Assembly (NCBI GenBank): GCA_041690495.1
Contig: JAWLHE010000001.1
Location: forward strand, 124,001-188,000
Length of the DNA stretch: 64,000 nt
Origin: DATAAP01 sp041690495
GTDB taxonomy: Bacteria; Pseudomonadota; Alphaproteobacteria; CACIAM-22H2
Direction of reading: 5' to 3'
In this document: one piece after another, positions 53,324 through 61,598 of the stretch
Numbering within the stretch: position 1 is the first letter of the stretch
Layout: each line of letters starts with the position of its first letter
Position numbers and translations under genes: made by a program
Notes under the pieces: model-generated
Database searches by the model: none
What the model saw: only the letters and a program-made list of their open reading frames with translations
What the model was told of the DNA's origin: nothing

Positions 53324-54375
53324 TCAGTTTCGCGAACTCGAAAATCCTCGTCGCCGGCGGTGCCGGATTCGTCGGCAGCAATCTGTGCCATGCACTGCTC
53401 GTACAGAACCCCAAGCAGATCGTCATCGTCGACAACCTGCTGTCTTCGGACATCAGCAATGTTCCCGACCATCCGTCCGTCAGGTTCGTGGAGGGCTCGA
53501 TCGCGGATGACTCGATCCTTGCCTCGCTGCCGGCCGATTTCGACTTCGTCTTCGCGATCTATTGCCTGCACGGCAATCAGTCGTCGATCGCCGATCCGTT
53601 CCTCGATCATGCCAACAACACGCTTCCCAGCCTGAAGCTGTTCGACTGGCTCAAGGACAAGCCCGTCAAGAAGGTGGTTTACGCCGCGGCGGGATGCGCG
53701 GTTGCCGAAAAGACCTATGGCGAGGCCGAGGCGACGCCGGAGGACGCACCGGTGTCGCTGTTCCACGACAGCCCGTATTCGATCTCCAAGCTGGTCGGCG
53801 AGTTCTACGGCAACTACTACTTCACGCGCTACAACCTGCCCTTCGTCAAGGCGCGCTTCCAGAACGTCTACGGCCCGCGCGAGATCCTCGGCGCCGGGCG
53901 CTGGCGCGGCACGCCGCACACGGTCTGGCGCAACGTGACGCCGACCTTCATCTGGAAGTCGCTGGCGCGCGAGGCGCTGCCGCTCGACAACGCCGGCAAC
54001 ACCAGCCGCGACTTCATCTTCGTCGAGGATCTCGTCGAGGGCCTGATGCGCTGCGCGCTCAGGGGCGAGCCGGGCGAGGTCTACAATCTCGCCTCCGGCG
54101 TCGAGACGACCATCCGCGAGCTCGCCGAGACCATCAACGCGCTCACCGGCAATCCGACGCCGGTCGACCTGCGGCCCGCGCGCGACTGGGACCGCTCCGG
54201 CCGGCGCTTCGGCGCGACCGAGAAGTCGAAGCGCACGATCGGCTTCGAAGCGAAGACGAAGCTGCGCGACGGCCTCGAGAAGACGATCGCCTGGACGCGC
54301 GCCAACGAGGCGCTGATCCGCCGCTGCATGGCGCAGCACGACCGGCACATGCGGGCCCTCGCCAAGGCGGGATGA
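53320..54375 (+). CDS. NAD-dependent sugar-nucleotide epimerase (extended SDR), divergent active site
   Basis: A 351-residue protein with VAGGAGFVGSNLCHALL and a clear DSPYSISKLVGEFYGNYYF catalytic Tyr-Lys. However, the usual SSSxVYG segment is replaced by YAAAGCAVAEKTYGEAEATP, so the catalytic Ser/Thr is not obvious. NVYGPREILGAGRWRGTPHT and SRDFIFVEDLVEGLMRC are well conserved. It is the third SDR after amidotransferase copy 4 and directly precedes the 2-epimerase gene with a four-base overlap, suggesting that they share a pathway. Confidence 0.86.
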   Translation: MISFANSKILVAGGAGFVGSNLCHALLVQNPKQIVIVDNLLSSDISNVPDHPSVRFVEGSIADDSILASLPADFDFVFAIYCLHGNQSSIADPFLDHANNTLPSLKLFDWLKDKPVKKVVYAAAGCAVAEKTYGEAEATPEDAPVSLFHDSPYSISKLVGEFYGNYYFTRYNLPFVKARFQNVYGPREILGAGRWRGTPHTVWRNVTPTFIWKSLAREALPLDNAGNTSRDFIFVEDLVEGLMRCALRGEPGEVYNLASGVETTIRELAETINALTGNPTPVDLRPARDWDRSGRRFGATEKSKRTIGFEAKTKLRDGLEKTIAWTRANEALIRRCMAQHDRHMRALAKAG

Positions 54376-55436
54376 GCGCGACGATCCTCACCGTCGTCGG
54401 CGCGCGGCCCCAGCTCGTCAAGGCCGCCGCCGTCAGCCGCGCGCTCGCCGCGACGCCGGGCCTGCAAGAGCGCCTCGTCCACACCGGTCAGCATTTCGAC
54501 GCCGGCATGTCGGACGTCTTTTTCGCCGAGCTCGGCATTCCCGAGCCGGCGCACAATCTCGGCATCCATGGCGGCGGCCATGGCGAGATGACCGGCCGGA
54601 TGCTGATCGCCCTCGAAGACGTGATGAAGGCCGAGCGGCCCGACGGCGTGCTCGTGTACGGCGACACCAACTCGACGCTCGCCGGAGCCCTCGCCGCGGC
54701 GAAGCTCAACATTCCGGTCGCTCACGTAGAGGCCGGCATGCGCTCGTTCAACCGCCGCATGCCCGAGGAGATCAACCGCATCGCCGCCGACCGGCTCAGC
54801 GAGCTGCTGTTCTGTTCGACCCGGACGGCCGCCGAGAATCTCCGGAACGAGGGCATTATCGCCGGCGTGCATATGGTCGGCGACGTCATGTACGATGTTA
54901 CGCTCCACGCCGCGGCAAAGGCCGAGGCGCGGTCGCGGATCCTCGAGCAGCTCGGCCTGCGGCCGAAGGCCTATTTCCTCGCGACCGTCCATCGCGCGGA
55001 GAACACCGACGATCCGAAAGCGCTCGCCGCCGTCATCGCGTATCTGCGCGATCGCACGCGCGAGCATCCGGTGGTGCTGCCGCTGCATCCGCGCACCCGT
55101 GGTGCCGCCGAGCGCGCCGGCCTTGCGCTCGACGGGCTGATGCTGATCGAGCCCGTCGGCTTCCTCGACATGCATCGTCTTCTCGCCGGGGCGGCAGGGG
55201 TGTTCACCGATTCCGGCGGCGTGCAGAAGGAAGCCTATTTCCACCGGGTTCCGTGCGTCACCCTGCGCAGCGAGACCGAATGGGTGGAGACCGTCGCCGC
55301 CGGCTGGAACCGGCTGTGGCGCGGGCCGGACTATGCGCCGCGCCGCGACATCCCGGACTACGGCGACGGCCGCACCGCCGAGGCGATCGCTGCCATTCTC
55401 GCGAATCGCTTCGCCGTCTCGCGCTCGGCCGCGTGA
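54372..55436 (+). CDS. UDP-N-acetylglucosamine 2-epimerase family (WecB/WbpI/WlbD-like)
   Basis: A 354-residue GT-B-fold epimerase with VVGARPQLVKAAAV, VHTGQHFDAGM, YGDTNSTLAGALAA, HVEAGMRSFNRRMPEEINR, ATVHRAENTD and TDSGGVQKEAYF, a complete active-site set. Given the WlbA-WlbB fusion and WlbC at the front of the same operon, it is more likely the WbpI/WlbD enzyme, which inverts C2 of UDP-GlcNAc3NAcA to give UDP-ManNAc3NAcA, than a plain WecB. The two alternatives cannot be separated from sequence alone. It overlaps the last gene of the operon by four bases. Confidence 0.93.
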   Translation: MSATILTVVGARPQLVKAAAVSRALAATPGLQERLVHTGQHFDAGMSDVFFAELGIPEPAHNLGIHGGGHGEMTGRMLIALEDVMKAERPDGVLVYGDTNSTLAGALAAAKLNIPVAHVEAGMRSFNRRMPEEINRIAADRLSELLFCSTRTAAENLRNEGIIAGVHMVGDVMYDVTLHAAAKAEARSRILEQLGLRPKAYFLATVHRAENTDDPKALAAVIAYLRDRTREHPVVLPLHPRTRGAAERAGLALDGLMLIEPVGFLDMHRLLAGAAGVFTDSGGVQKEAYFHRVPCVTLRSETEWVETVAAGWNRLWRGPDYAPRRDIPDYGDGRTAEAIAAILANRFAVSRSAA

Positions 55437-56620
55437 GAACCCTTCTCCTTACGCTCGAGTATCCGAGCCGCGCCTCGTATTACGACGACTGGCGCGACGC
55501 CTTCGTGCGCTCGCGGCACTTCGACGTCACTGTCTGCAACATCTTCGACCGCGCCGCGTCTGCCGAGATGCGCAGCACGATCGGCGAGTACGAGCTGATC
55601 GTCGTGCTTCACGCCTGCACCGCGGACTCGTTGCTCTATGTCGAGCCGCTGGCGCCGGCGCTGCAGGCGCGCCGCGGCAGGCTGCTCTGCTTCATCGGCA
55701 ACGAGCTCAACCTGCCCTGGGCGCCGCTCGGCGCCAAGATCGCCTGGCTTCAGCGCGTCCGCCCCGACATCATCGCGACCCAGCTCCTCGCCGAGGCCGG
55801 GGAATGGCTGTACGCCGAGGTCGGTGCGCGCGTGATTTCGCTGCCCCACGCCCTCAATCCCGAGGCGTTCCAGGCGCACACGCCGCAGCGCGTGCGCCCG
55901 GTCGATATCGGTGCGCGCTCGTTCCGCTATCTCGCCTATCTCGGCGACGACGACCGCAACCGCATCTACGACTACTTCGCGGCCAACCCGTTCGAGCCGA
56001 AGCTCGTGCTCGACTTCAGCACCGAGCAGCGCTTCGACCGCGCCGGCTGGGCCGCCTTCCTCGACCGCTGCAAGGCGACGATCGCGACCGAGGCCGGCTC
56101 GTGGTTCCTCGAGCGCGACGACGCGACGGTGCTGGCGATCCGCGACTACATCGCGCGCTCCTCCAGCGGCTTCATCATTCGCGCCGACTCGCCGCTGCGC
56201 GGGCTGGCGCACCGCATGCCGTACCGGCTGAAGCAGCTTCTCCGTCACTTGATGCGCCGCGGACCGGTCCGCCACGAGGCGCTCACCGCCGAGGACATCG
56301 ATTTCGCCGAAGTCCAAAGCCGGTTCTTCGATCGCCGGTCGCGCGCGCCGGTCTACGCGAAGTGCATCTCGTCGCGCCATTTCGATGCCGTGGGCACGAA
56401 GACCGTGCAGATCATGTTCCCGGGCCGCTACAACGACATCCTCGAGGCCGACCGGCATTACATCGCGCTCGAGCCGGACTTCTCCAACATCGATGCGTGC
56501 ATGGCGCGCTTCCGCGACCCCGCCGAGCGCGAGCGGATCACCGCGGCCGCCCACGCGCATATCATGGCCGGACATACCTACCCGCACCGGCTCGACCGGC
56601 TCGCCGCCGCCCTGGCCTGA
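55433..56620 (+). CDS. Glycosyltransferase-like protein (homologue of the one at 47196)
   Basis: A 395-residue protein (GTG start) opening MRTLLLTLEYPSRASYYDD. CFIGNELNLPWAPLGAKIAW and a C-terminal half with CKATIATEAGSWFLERDD, then VQIMFPGRYNDILEADRHYI and EPDFSNIDACMARFRDPAER follow. The GRYNDIL / HYIALEPDFSN motif repeats that of the 47196 protein. It is the last gene of the 37-gene run; a strong terminator lies about 300 bases downstream. Acceptor and donor are unknown. Confidence 0.75.
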   Translation: MRTLLLTLEYPSRASYYDDWRDAFVRSRHFDVTVCNIFDRAASAEMRSTIGEYELIVVLHACTADSLLYVEPLAPALQARRGRLLCFIGNELNLPWAPLGAKIAWLQRVRPDIIATQLLAEAGEWLYAEVGARVISLPHALNPEAFQAHTPQRVRPVDIGARSFRYLAYLGDDDRNRIYDYFAANPFEPKLVLDFSTEQRFDRAGWAAFLDRCKATIATEAGSWFLERDDATVLAIRDYIARSSSGFIIRADSPLRGLAHRMPYRLKQLLRHLMRRGPVRHEALTAEDIDFAEVQSRFFDRRSRAPVYAKCISSRHFDAVGTKTVQIMFPGRYNDILEADRHYIALEPDFSNIDACMARFRDPAERERITAAAHAHIMAGHTYPHRLDRLAAALA

Positions 56621-56919
56621 CGCGCCTCGCCGCCCCGGCCGGCGGGCCCGTTGCGGGTGTTTCATCCATTTCGACCGTTCGCGCCGTTCCGCCGTTTCCG
56701 CGGTTGCCGGCCCGCCGCCCGGCCGAGCCCCCGCCGGACCGTAAGTCTTTGATCTGCAAAACTCTCGCGAGTGCTTCATCGCTTCACGACATTCTGCAGT
56801 TTTCACCTCCTCTCGTTCTTCCCTGACAGCCTCCCGCCGGGCCTCGCCCGCGGAGCCACCGCAATAGGGCCTCCGGTCGAGTCCGGAGGACGACGGTCCT
56901 GGAAGGGTCGGATGAAATG

Positions 56920-56956
56920 AAACGCCCGCCGGTCGAAGGACCGAGCGGGCGTTTTT
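56920..56956 (+). terminator. Intrinsic terminator of the 37-gene operon
   Basis: AAACGCCCGC (56920-56929) pairs with GCGGGCGTTT (56945-56954). Inside, CGGTC (56930-56934) pairs with GACCG (56939-56943) around a GAAG loop, giving a 15-bp stem with one bulged A and a T-run through 56956. It lies 300 bases after the last gene, on the coding strand. Confidence 0.85.
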
Positions 56957-57007
56957 GTCCGGCCCGACTCAAGCACGGGACCGATCGGCGGGAAAGGCGC
57001 TTTCTGG

Positions 57008-57047
57008 TTAACAACTGTTAAGGGTCGGATTTGATTAGGTAAATCAA
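57008..57047. promoter_or_regulatory. Paired AT-rich palindromes upstream of the second operon
   Basis: TTAACA-AC-TGTTAA at 57008-57021 and TTGATT-AGGTA-AATCAA at 57031-57047 are both perfect inverted repeats in a locally AT-rich block within GC-rich DNA. They are about 250 bases upstream of the first gene. A promoter or operator role is plausible but not shown. Confidence 0.4.
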
Positions 57048-57293
57048 CCGCTGGTTTAAAGAAGTTTTCACCATGATTGTCTCAAATGCCAGCGATCGGC
57101 CGAGGGCGACGCGCTGCCGGCGCGCTGCTGTCGGTCGGCACGTGTTACCGGCCGCCGGCAGCTTTTGCCGCTTCAGGACCCGACCGCGAATTCGCCATGG
57201 CTTTGAACTTGTTCCATCTTTCGAGACCGAACGCGCGGCACATCGTTTGCTCCGGTCAGGCAGGGTACCGCCCCGCAACAGCGAAGAACACGC

Positions 57294-58346
57294 GTGCCTG
57301 CCATGCCTAAGACGCCCCGCCCGGCCACCACCCTCCAGGGCTTCGATCTCGTCACCGGCGGCGCAGGCTTCATCGGCAGCCATCTGGTCGATGCGCTGGT
57401 CACGCGGGGCCGCAAGGTCCGCGCCCTCGACAATCTGAGCGTCGGCCGCGCCGCCAATCTCGCCCAGCACGAAGCCAACCCCGATGTCGAGCTGTGGACC
57501 GGCGACGTTGCGGACCAGGCGACGGTCGCACGCGCGATGGCCGGCGCCGAGCGCGTGTTCCATCTCGCGGCGCTCGCCGACATCGTGCCGTCGATCGAGA
57601 ACCCGCACGGCTATTTCCGTGCCAATGTCGACGGCACGTTCGCCGTGCTGGAAGCGGCGCGTGCACACCGGATCAGGCGCCTGGTCTATGTCGCCTCTTC
57701 CTCCTGCTACGGCATTCCCGACGTCTATCCGACGCCGGAAACGGCGCCGGCGCGGCCGCAATATCCCTATGCCCTGACCAAGTGGCTGGGCGAGCAGCAG
57801 GTGCTGCACTGGGCCCAGGTCTACAAGCTGCCGGCCGTCTCGTTGCGCTTCTTCAACGTCTACGGCCCGCGCGCGCGCACCAGCGGCACCTACGGCGCCG
57901 TGTTCGGCGTGTTTCTCGCCCAACTCCTCGCCGGCAAGCCGCTCACCATCGTCGGCGACGGCAGCCAGACCCGCGACTTCACCTTCGTCAGCGACGCGGT
58001 CGACGCGCTCATCACGGCGGCGGAGAGCGACGCCGTCGGCGACATGTTCAATGTCGGCAGCGGCCGCACGGTCAGCGTCAATCATCTCGCCTCGCTGCTC
58101 AAGCCGCGCGAGATCGTCCATATCCCCAAGCGGCCGGGGGAGCCGGACTGCACCTTCGCCGACATCTCCAAGATCCGCAGCCGCCTGAACTGGCAGCCCA
58201 AGGTAGCGTTCGAGACGGGCGTGGAGATCATGCTCTCCAATCTCGACTACTGGCGCGACGCGCCGGTGTGGACGGCCGACAAGATCGCCGAGTCGACCAA
58301 GGCGTGGTTCGCCTACCTGACTCCGCAATCGCATGCCGCGGAGTAA
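57294..58346 (+). CDS. NAD-dependent sugar-nucleotide epimerase (extended SDR)
   Basis: A 350-residue protein starting at GTG 57294 or ATG 57303. It has LVTGGAGFIGSHLVDALV, ASSSCYGIPDVYPTPET and the catalytic Tyr-Lys in YPYALTKWLGEQQ, then FFNVYGPRARTSGTYGAVFG and VSDAVDALITAAES. It is a canonical extended SDR of the UDP-glucose 4-epimerase type acting on a nucleotide-activated sugar. It is the first gene of the second operon and its stop precedes the HldE-like start by four bases. The substrate may be the product of the downstream kinase/nucleotidyltransferase. Confidence 0.9.
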   Translation: MPAMPKTPRPATTLQGFDLVTGGAGFIGSHLVDALVTRGRKVRALDNLSVGRAANLAQHEANPDVELWTGDVADQATVARAMAGAERVFHLAALADIVPSIENPHGYFRANVDGTFAVLEAARAHRIRRLVYVASSSCYGIPDVYPTPETAPARPQYPYALTKWLGEQQVLHWAQVYKLPAVSLRFFNVYGPRARTSGTYGAVFGVFLAQLLAGKPLTIVGDGSQTRDFTFVSDAVDALITAAESDAVGDMFNVGSGRTVSVNHLASLLKPREIVHIPKRPGEPDCTFADISKIRSRLNWQPKVAFETGVEIMLSNLDYWRDAPVWTADKIAESTKAWFAYLTPQSHAAE

Positions 58347-58350
58347 GTCG

Positions 58351-59952
58351 ATGCAGACGCGCAAGATAAAGCTGATCGAGACGATCGCCGAGCAGCCGGC
58401 CGTCGCGGCGCCGCCGCCCCGCGTCACGGCGCGCGACAAGGTATGTTCGCTCACCGAGCTGCAGGGCATCGTCGCGCAGTATCGTGCCACCGGCCAGCGC
58501 GTGGCGCTGTGCCACGGCGTGTTCGATCTGGTCCATCTCGGCCATGTGCGCCACCTCGAGGAGGCGCGCGGATTTGCCGACGTGCTGGTCGTGACCGTGA
58601 CCGGCGACGCCTTCGTCAACAAGGGGCCGGGGCGTCCCGTCTTCGGCGAGTTTCAGCGCGCCGAAATGCTCGCGGCCCTCGGCTATGTCGACCATGTTGC
58701 GATCAATCACGCGCCCGACGCGGAATCGGCGATCCGCCTGCTGCAGCCCGACTTCTATGTGAAGGGCTCGGACTATACCGACCCCGGACAGGACGTGACC
58801 GGCAAGATCGCGGTCGAGCGTGCGGCAATCGAGGCGCATGGCGGAAAGCTGGTCTTCACCGACGACATCACGTTCAGCTCGTCCGAGCTGATCAGCCGCC
58901 ATCTCGACGTCTTCGACACGGAGACCCGCGACTATCTCAACTCGGTGCGCACCGAGGGCGGCCTGCCGGCGATCATGGACCTGCTTGACCGGATCAAGGA
59001 CTACCGCGTGCTGCTGGTCGGCGACGCGATCGTCGACGAGTATCACTACACCGCGCCGATGGGGAAATCGGCCAAGGAGAACATCATCGCGACGCGCTTC
59101 CACGATTCGGAGGCCTTCGCCGGCGGCGTCTTTGCCGCCGCCAATCATGTCGCCTCGTTCTGCAAGGAGGTCGAGGTCGTCACCTGGCTGGGCGCCCGCG
59201 ACAGCCAGGAGGCGCTGATCCGCAAGGCGCTCAAGCCGAATGTCAGGCTGAACGCGATGCAGCGTCAGGCGGCGCCGACGACCCGCAAGGTGCGGTTCGT
59301 CGATCCCACCCATCTGCGCAAGCTGTTCGAGGTCTATTTCATCAACGACACGCCGCTCTCGCCCGACGAGCAGTCGACGTTCGACACGATGATAGCCAAG
59401 CGCGCGCGCGATTTCGATGTCGTCATCGTCACCGATTTCGGTCACGGCGCCATCGCCCGCTCCACCGTCAATGAGCTGACGCGCTCGGCGCCGTTCCTCG
59501 CCGTCAACGCCCAGACCAACAGTGCGAATATCGGCTTCAACCTGATCAGCAAGTATCCGCGCGCCGATTTCGTCTGCATCGACGCCCCCGAGGCGCGGCT
59601 CGCCACGGGCGAGAAGTTCAGCGAGCTGACCAGCGTCATCTCCGAGGACCTGCCGCGCCAGGTGGGCTGCTCCAAGATCATCATCACGGACGGCAAGCGC
59701 GGCTGCGTCGCCTATCACGAGGGCCGCCCGCCCAAGATCATTCCGGCGTTCGCCAAGTCGGTCGTCGACACGGTCGGCGCCGGCGACGCCTTTCTCGCCG
59801 TCACGGCGCCGCTGGTGCGCGCCGGCGCATCGATGAACCAGACCGGCTTCGTCGGCAACGTCGTCGGCGCGCTGAAGGTCGAGATCGTCGGCCACCGCAA
59901 GTCGGTGGAGAAAGTGCCGCTGGTGAAGGCGGTGACCGCGATTCTCAAATAA
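58351..59952 (+). CDS. Bifunctional sugar nucleotidyltransferase / PfkB kinase, HldE-like with reversed domain order
   Basis: A 533-residue protein; ATG 58351 has GGAG eight bases upstream and is preferred to 58333. Residues about 50-185 form an HldE-C-like nucleotidyltransferase: HGVFDLVHLGH at 55-65, then FYVKGSDYTD near 135 and ITFSSSELI. Residues about 215-530 form a PfkB/RfaE-type kinase: LLVGDAIVDEYHY, AGGVFAAANHVASF, TDFGHGAIAR and the catalytic DTVGAGDAF with Asp479. E. coli HldE has the opposite order, kinase then nucleotidyltransferase. It would phosphorylate and activate a sugar phosphate, probably a heptose given the GmhA-like and transketolase genes downstream. Confidence 0.9.
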   Translation: MQTRKIKLIETIAEQPAVAAPPPRVTARDKVCSLTELQGIVAQYRATGQRVALCHGVFDLVHLGHVRHLEEARGFADVLVVTVTGDAFVNKGPGRPVFGEFQRAEMLAALGYVDHVAINHAPDAESAIRLLQPDFYVKGSDYTDPGQDVTGKIAVERAAIEAHGGKLVFTDDITFSSSELISRHLDVFDTETRDYLNSVRTEGGLPAIMDLLDRIKDYRVLLVGDAIVDEYHYTAPMGKSAKENIIATRFHDSEAFAGGVFAAANHVASFCKEVEVVTWLGARDSQEALIRKALKPNVRLNAMQRQAAPTTRKVRFVDPTHLRKLFEVYFINDTPLSPDEQSTFDTMIAKRARDFDVVIVTDFGHGAIARSTVNELTRSAPFLAVNAQTNSANIGFNLISKYPRADFVCIDAPEARLATGEKFSELTSVISEDLPRQVGCSKIIITDGKRGCVAYHEGRPPKIIPAFAKSVVDTVGAGDAFLAVTAPLVRAGASMNQTGFVGNVVGALKVEIVGHRKSVEKVPLVKAVTAILK

Positions 59953-59965
59953 GGACAGCCGCTCC

Positions 59966-60574
59966 GTGATGCAGGCCCGCCTCAACAGCTATTTCGACAC
60001 GCTCGGCCGCCTCCTGATGGCGACCGCATGCAGCGACAGGTCCGGACGGGCAATGTCGCTGGCCGACGCCTATGACTGGGCGATGCACGCGGCAGTCCGC
60101 ACCCATGCACAGGGCAACAAGCTCATGTTCATCGGCAATGGCGGCAGTGCCGCCATCGCCAGCCACATGGCGACCGATTTCACCAAGAACGGCAATCTGC
60201 GGACCGTCGCCTTCAACGACGGTTCGATGCTGACCTGCCTCGGCAACGATCTCGGCTACGAGTCCGTCTTCGCCCGGCAGATCGAGATGCATGCCCGCAT
60301 GGGCGATCTGCTGGTCGCGATCAGCAGCTCGGGCCGCTCGCCGAACATCCTGAAAGGGGTTGCTGCGGCGCGCGCCGCCGGCTGCGCGGTGATGACGCTC
60401 AGCGGCTTCAACGCCGACAACCCGCTGCGCCGGGCCGGCGACGTCAATCTCTGGATCAACAGCGGCGAATACGGGCTCGTCGAGATCGCGCATCTGGCGC
60501 TGTGCCACGCGGTGCTCGACATGGTCATGGGCTGGGGTGCGGCGACGCCGCGCGTCGCCGGCGGCCACGCCTGA
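59966..60574 (+). CDS. SIS-domain sugar isomerase, GmhA (sedoheptulose 7-phosphate isomerase)-like
   Basis: A 202-residue SIS protein (GTG 59966 or ATG 59969). GNGGSAAIASHMATDFTKNG, the phosphate-binding ISSSGRSPNILKGV and the C-terminal VEIAHLALCHAVLDM with its conserved His match GmhA, which converts sedoheptulose 7-phosphate to glycero-manno-heptose 7-phosphate. It follows the kinase/nucleotidyltransferase gene by 13 bases. With the split transketolase further on, a heptose route is the simplest reading. Confidence 0.88.
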   Translation: MMQARLNSYFDTLGRLLMATACSDRSGRAMSLADAYDWAMHAAVRTHAQGNKLMFIGNGGSAAIASHMATDFTKNGNLRTVAFNDGSMLTCLGNDLGYESVFARQIEMHARMGDLLVAISSSGRSPNILKGVAAARAAGCAVMTLSGFNADNPLRRAGDVNLWINSGEYGLVEIAHLALCHAVLDMVMGWGAATPRVAGGHA

Positions 60575-60596
60575 TCGCTCAACGAGGACGGAAGAC

Positions 60597-61598
60597 ATGA
60601 GTTCTGCTGCGAAGGGACGGGTCCTGGTCACGGGCGGAGCCGGCTATGTCGGCAGCATGCTGGTGCCGAAGCTGCTCAAGGCCGGCTACCCGGTCACCGT
60701 GCTCGACCTCTATCTCTACGGTGCGGACCTGTTCAAGGATCTGCGCGGGCCCGACCTGACCGAGGTCAAGGGCGACCTGCGCGACCCGGCGGCGGTCCAG
60801 CTCGCGGTCCATGGCTGCACGTCGGTCATCCATCTCGCCTGCATCTCCAACGACCCCTCCTTCGAGCTCGACCCCGATCTCGGCAGATCCATCAACTACG
60901 ACTGCTTCAGACCGCTGGTGCGCGCGGCAAAGGACGCCGGCGTCAAGCGGTTCATCTACGCCTCGTCGTCGAGCGTCTACGGCGTGAAGAAGGAGCCGAA
61001 CGTCACCGAGGATCTGCCGCTCGAGCCGCTGACCGACTATTCGAAGTTCAAGGCGATGTGCGAGGAGGTGCTGGAGCAGGAGCGGGCGCCCGGCTTCACC
61101 GCGCTGACGCTACGCCCGGCGACGGTGTGCGGCTATGCGCCGCGCCTGCGCCTCGACCTGACCGTCAACATCCTGACCAACCACGCCGTCAACAACGGAA
61201 GGATCACGGTGTTCGGCGGCAGCCAGCTGCGCCCGAACATCCACATCGAGGACATGACGGACCTCTATGTCGAGTGCCTGGAGCTGCCGGCGAAGCTGAT
61301 CGACGGCAAGGTCTTCAATGCCGGCTACGAGAACCACTCGGTGATGGACATCGCCAAGACGGTCCAGAAGGTCGTCGACCCGAAGATCGACATCGTCGTC
61401 ACGCCCACCAACGACAACCGCTCCTACCAGGTCTCGTCGGAGAAGATTCGCCGCGAGCTCGGCTTCGTGCCGAAGCGCAGCATCGACGACGCGGTCAAGG
61501 GGCTCAAGGCCGCCTTCGCGGCGGGCAAGATCCCGAACTCGATGTCCGATCCGATGTACTACAACATCAAGCGGATGCAGGAAGTCCGGCTGAAATGA
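60597..61598 (+). CDS. NAD-dependent sugar-nucleotide epimerase (extended SDR)
   Basis: A 333-residue protein, GAGG upstream of the ATG. VLVTGGAGYVGSMLVPKLLK, ASSSSVYGVKKEPNVTED and the catalytic Tyr-Lys in TDYSKFKAMCEEVLEQ are clear, as are RPATVCGYAPRLRLDLTVN and RPNIHIEDMTDLYVECLE. Members of this subgroup act in nucleotide-sugar pathways, often as epimerase or 4-reductase. It overlaps the transketolase N-half gene by four bases. The substrate is inferred to be an NDP-heptose or related sugar. Confidence 0.88.
   Translation: MSSAAKGRVLVTGGAGYVGSMLVPKLLKAGYPVTVLDLYLYGADLFKDLRGPDLTEVKGDLRDPAAVQLAVHGCTSVIHLACISNDPSFELDPDLGRSINYDCFRPLVRAAKDAGVKRFIYASSSSVYGVKKEPNVTEDLPLEPLTDYSKFKAMCEEVLEQERAPGFTALTLRPATVCGYAPRLRLDLTVNILTNHAVNNGRITVFGGSQLRPNIHIEDMTDLYVECLELPAKLIDGKVFNAGYENHSVMDIAKTVQKVVDPKIDIVVTPTNDNRSYQVSSEKIRRELGFVPKRSIDDAVKGLKAAFAAGKIPNSMSDPMYYNIKRMQEVRLK

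Larger units (their letters stand above)
56621..57293. other. 673-base intergenic region between two polysaccharide operons
   Basis: No convincing gene is present. The first 140 bases are a TTTC-rich run (GTTTCATCCATTTCG onwards). A strong intrinsic terminator lies at 56920-56956, and two AT-rich palindromes at 57008-57047 probably belong to the promoter of the second operon. A 245-base leader-like stretch then precedes the first gene of that operon. An open frame at 57073 overlaps the gene out of frame and lacks family signals. Confidence 0.6.

Noticed and set aside
57073..57438. 121-residue frame upstream of the second operon
   Set aside because: It overlaps the SDR gene out of frame and has no family motif; the leader is better treated as non-coding.
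57018..58622. 534-residue minus-strand open frame
   Set aside because: It is antisense to a canonical SDR gene and an HldE-like gene; it lacks motifs and its N-terminus is low complexity.
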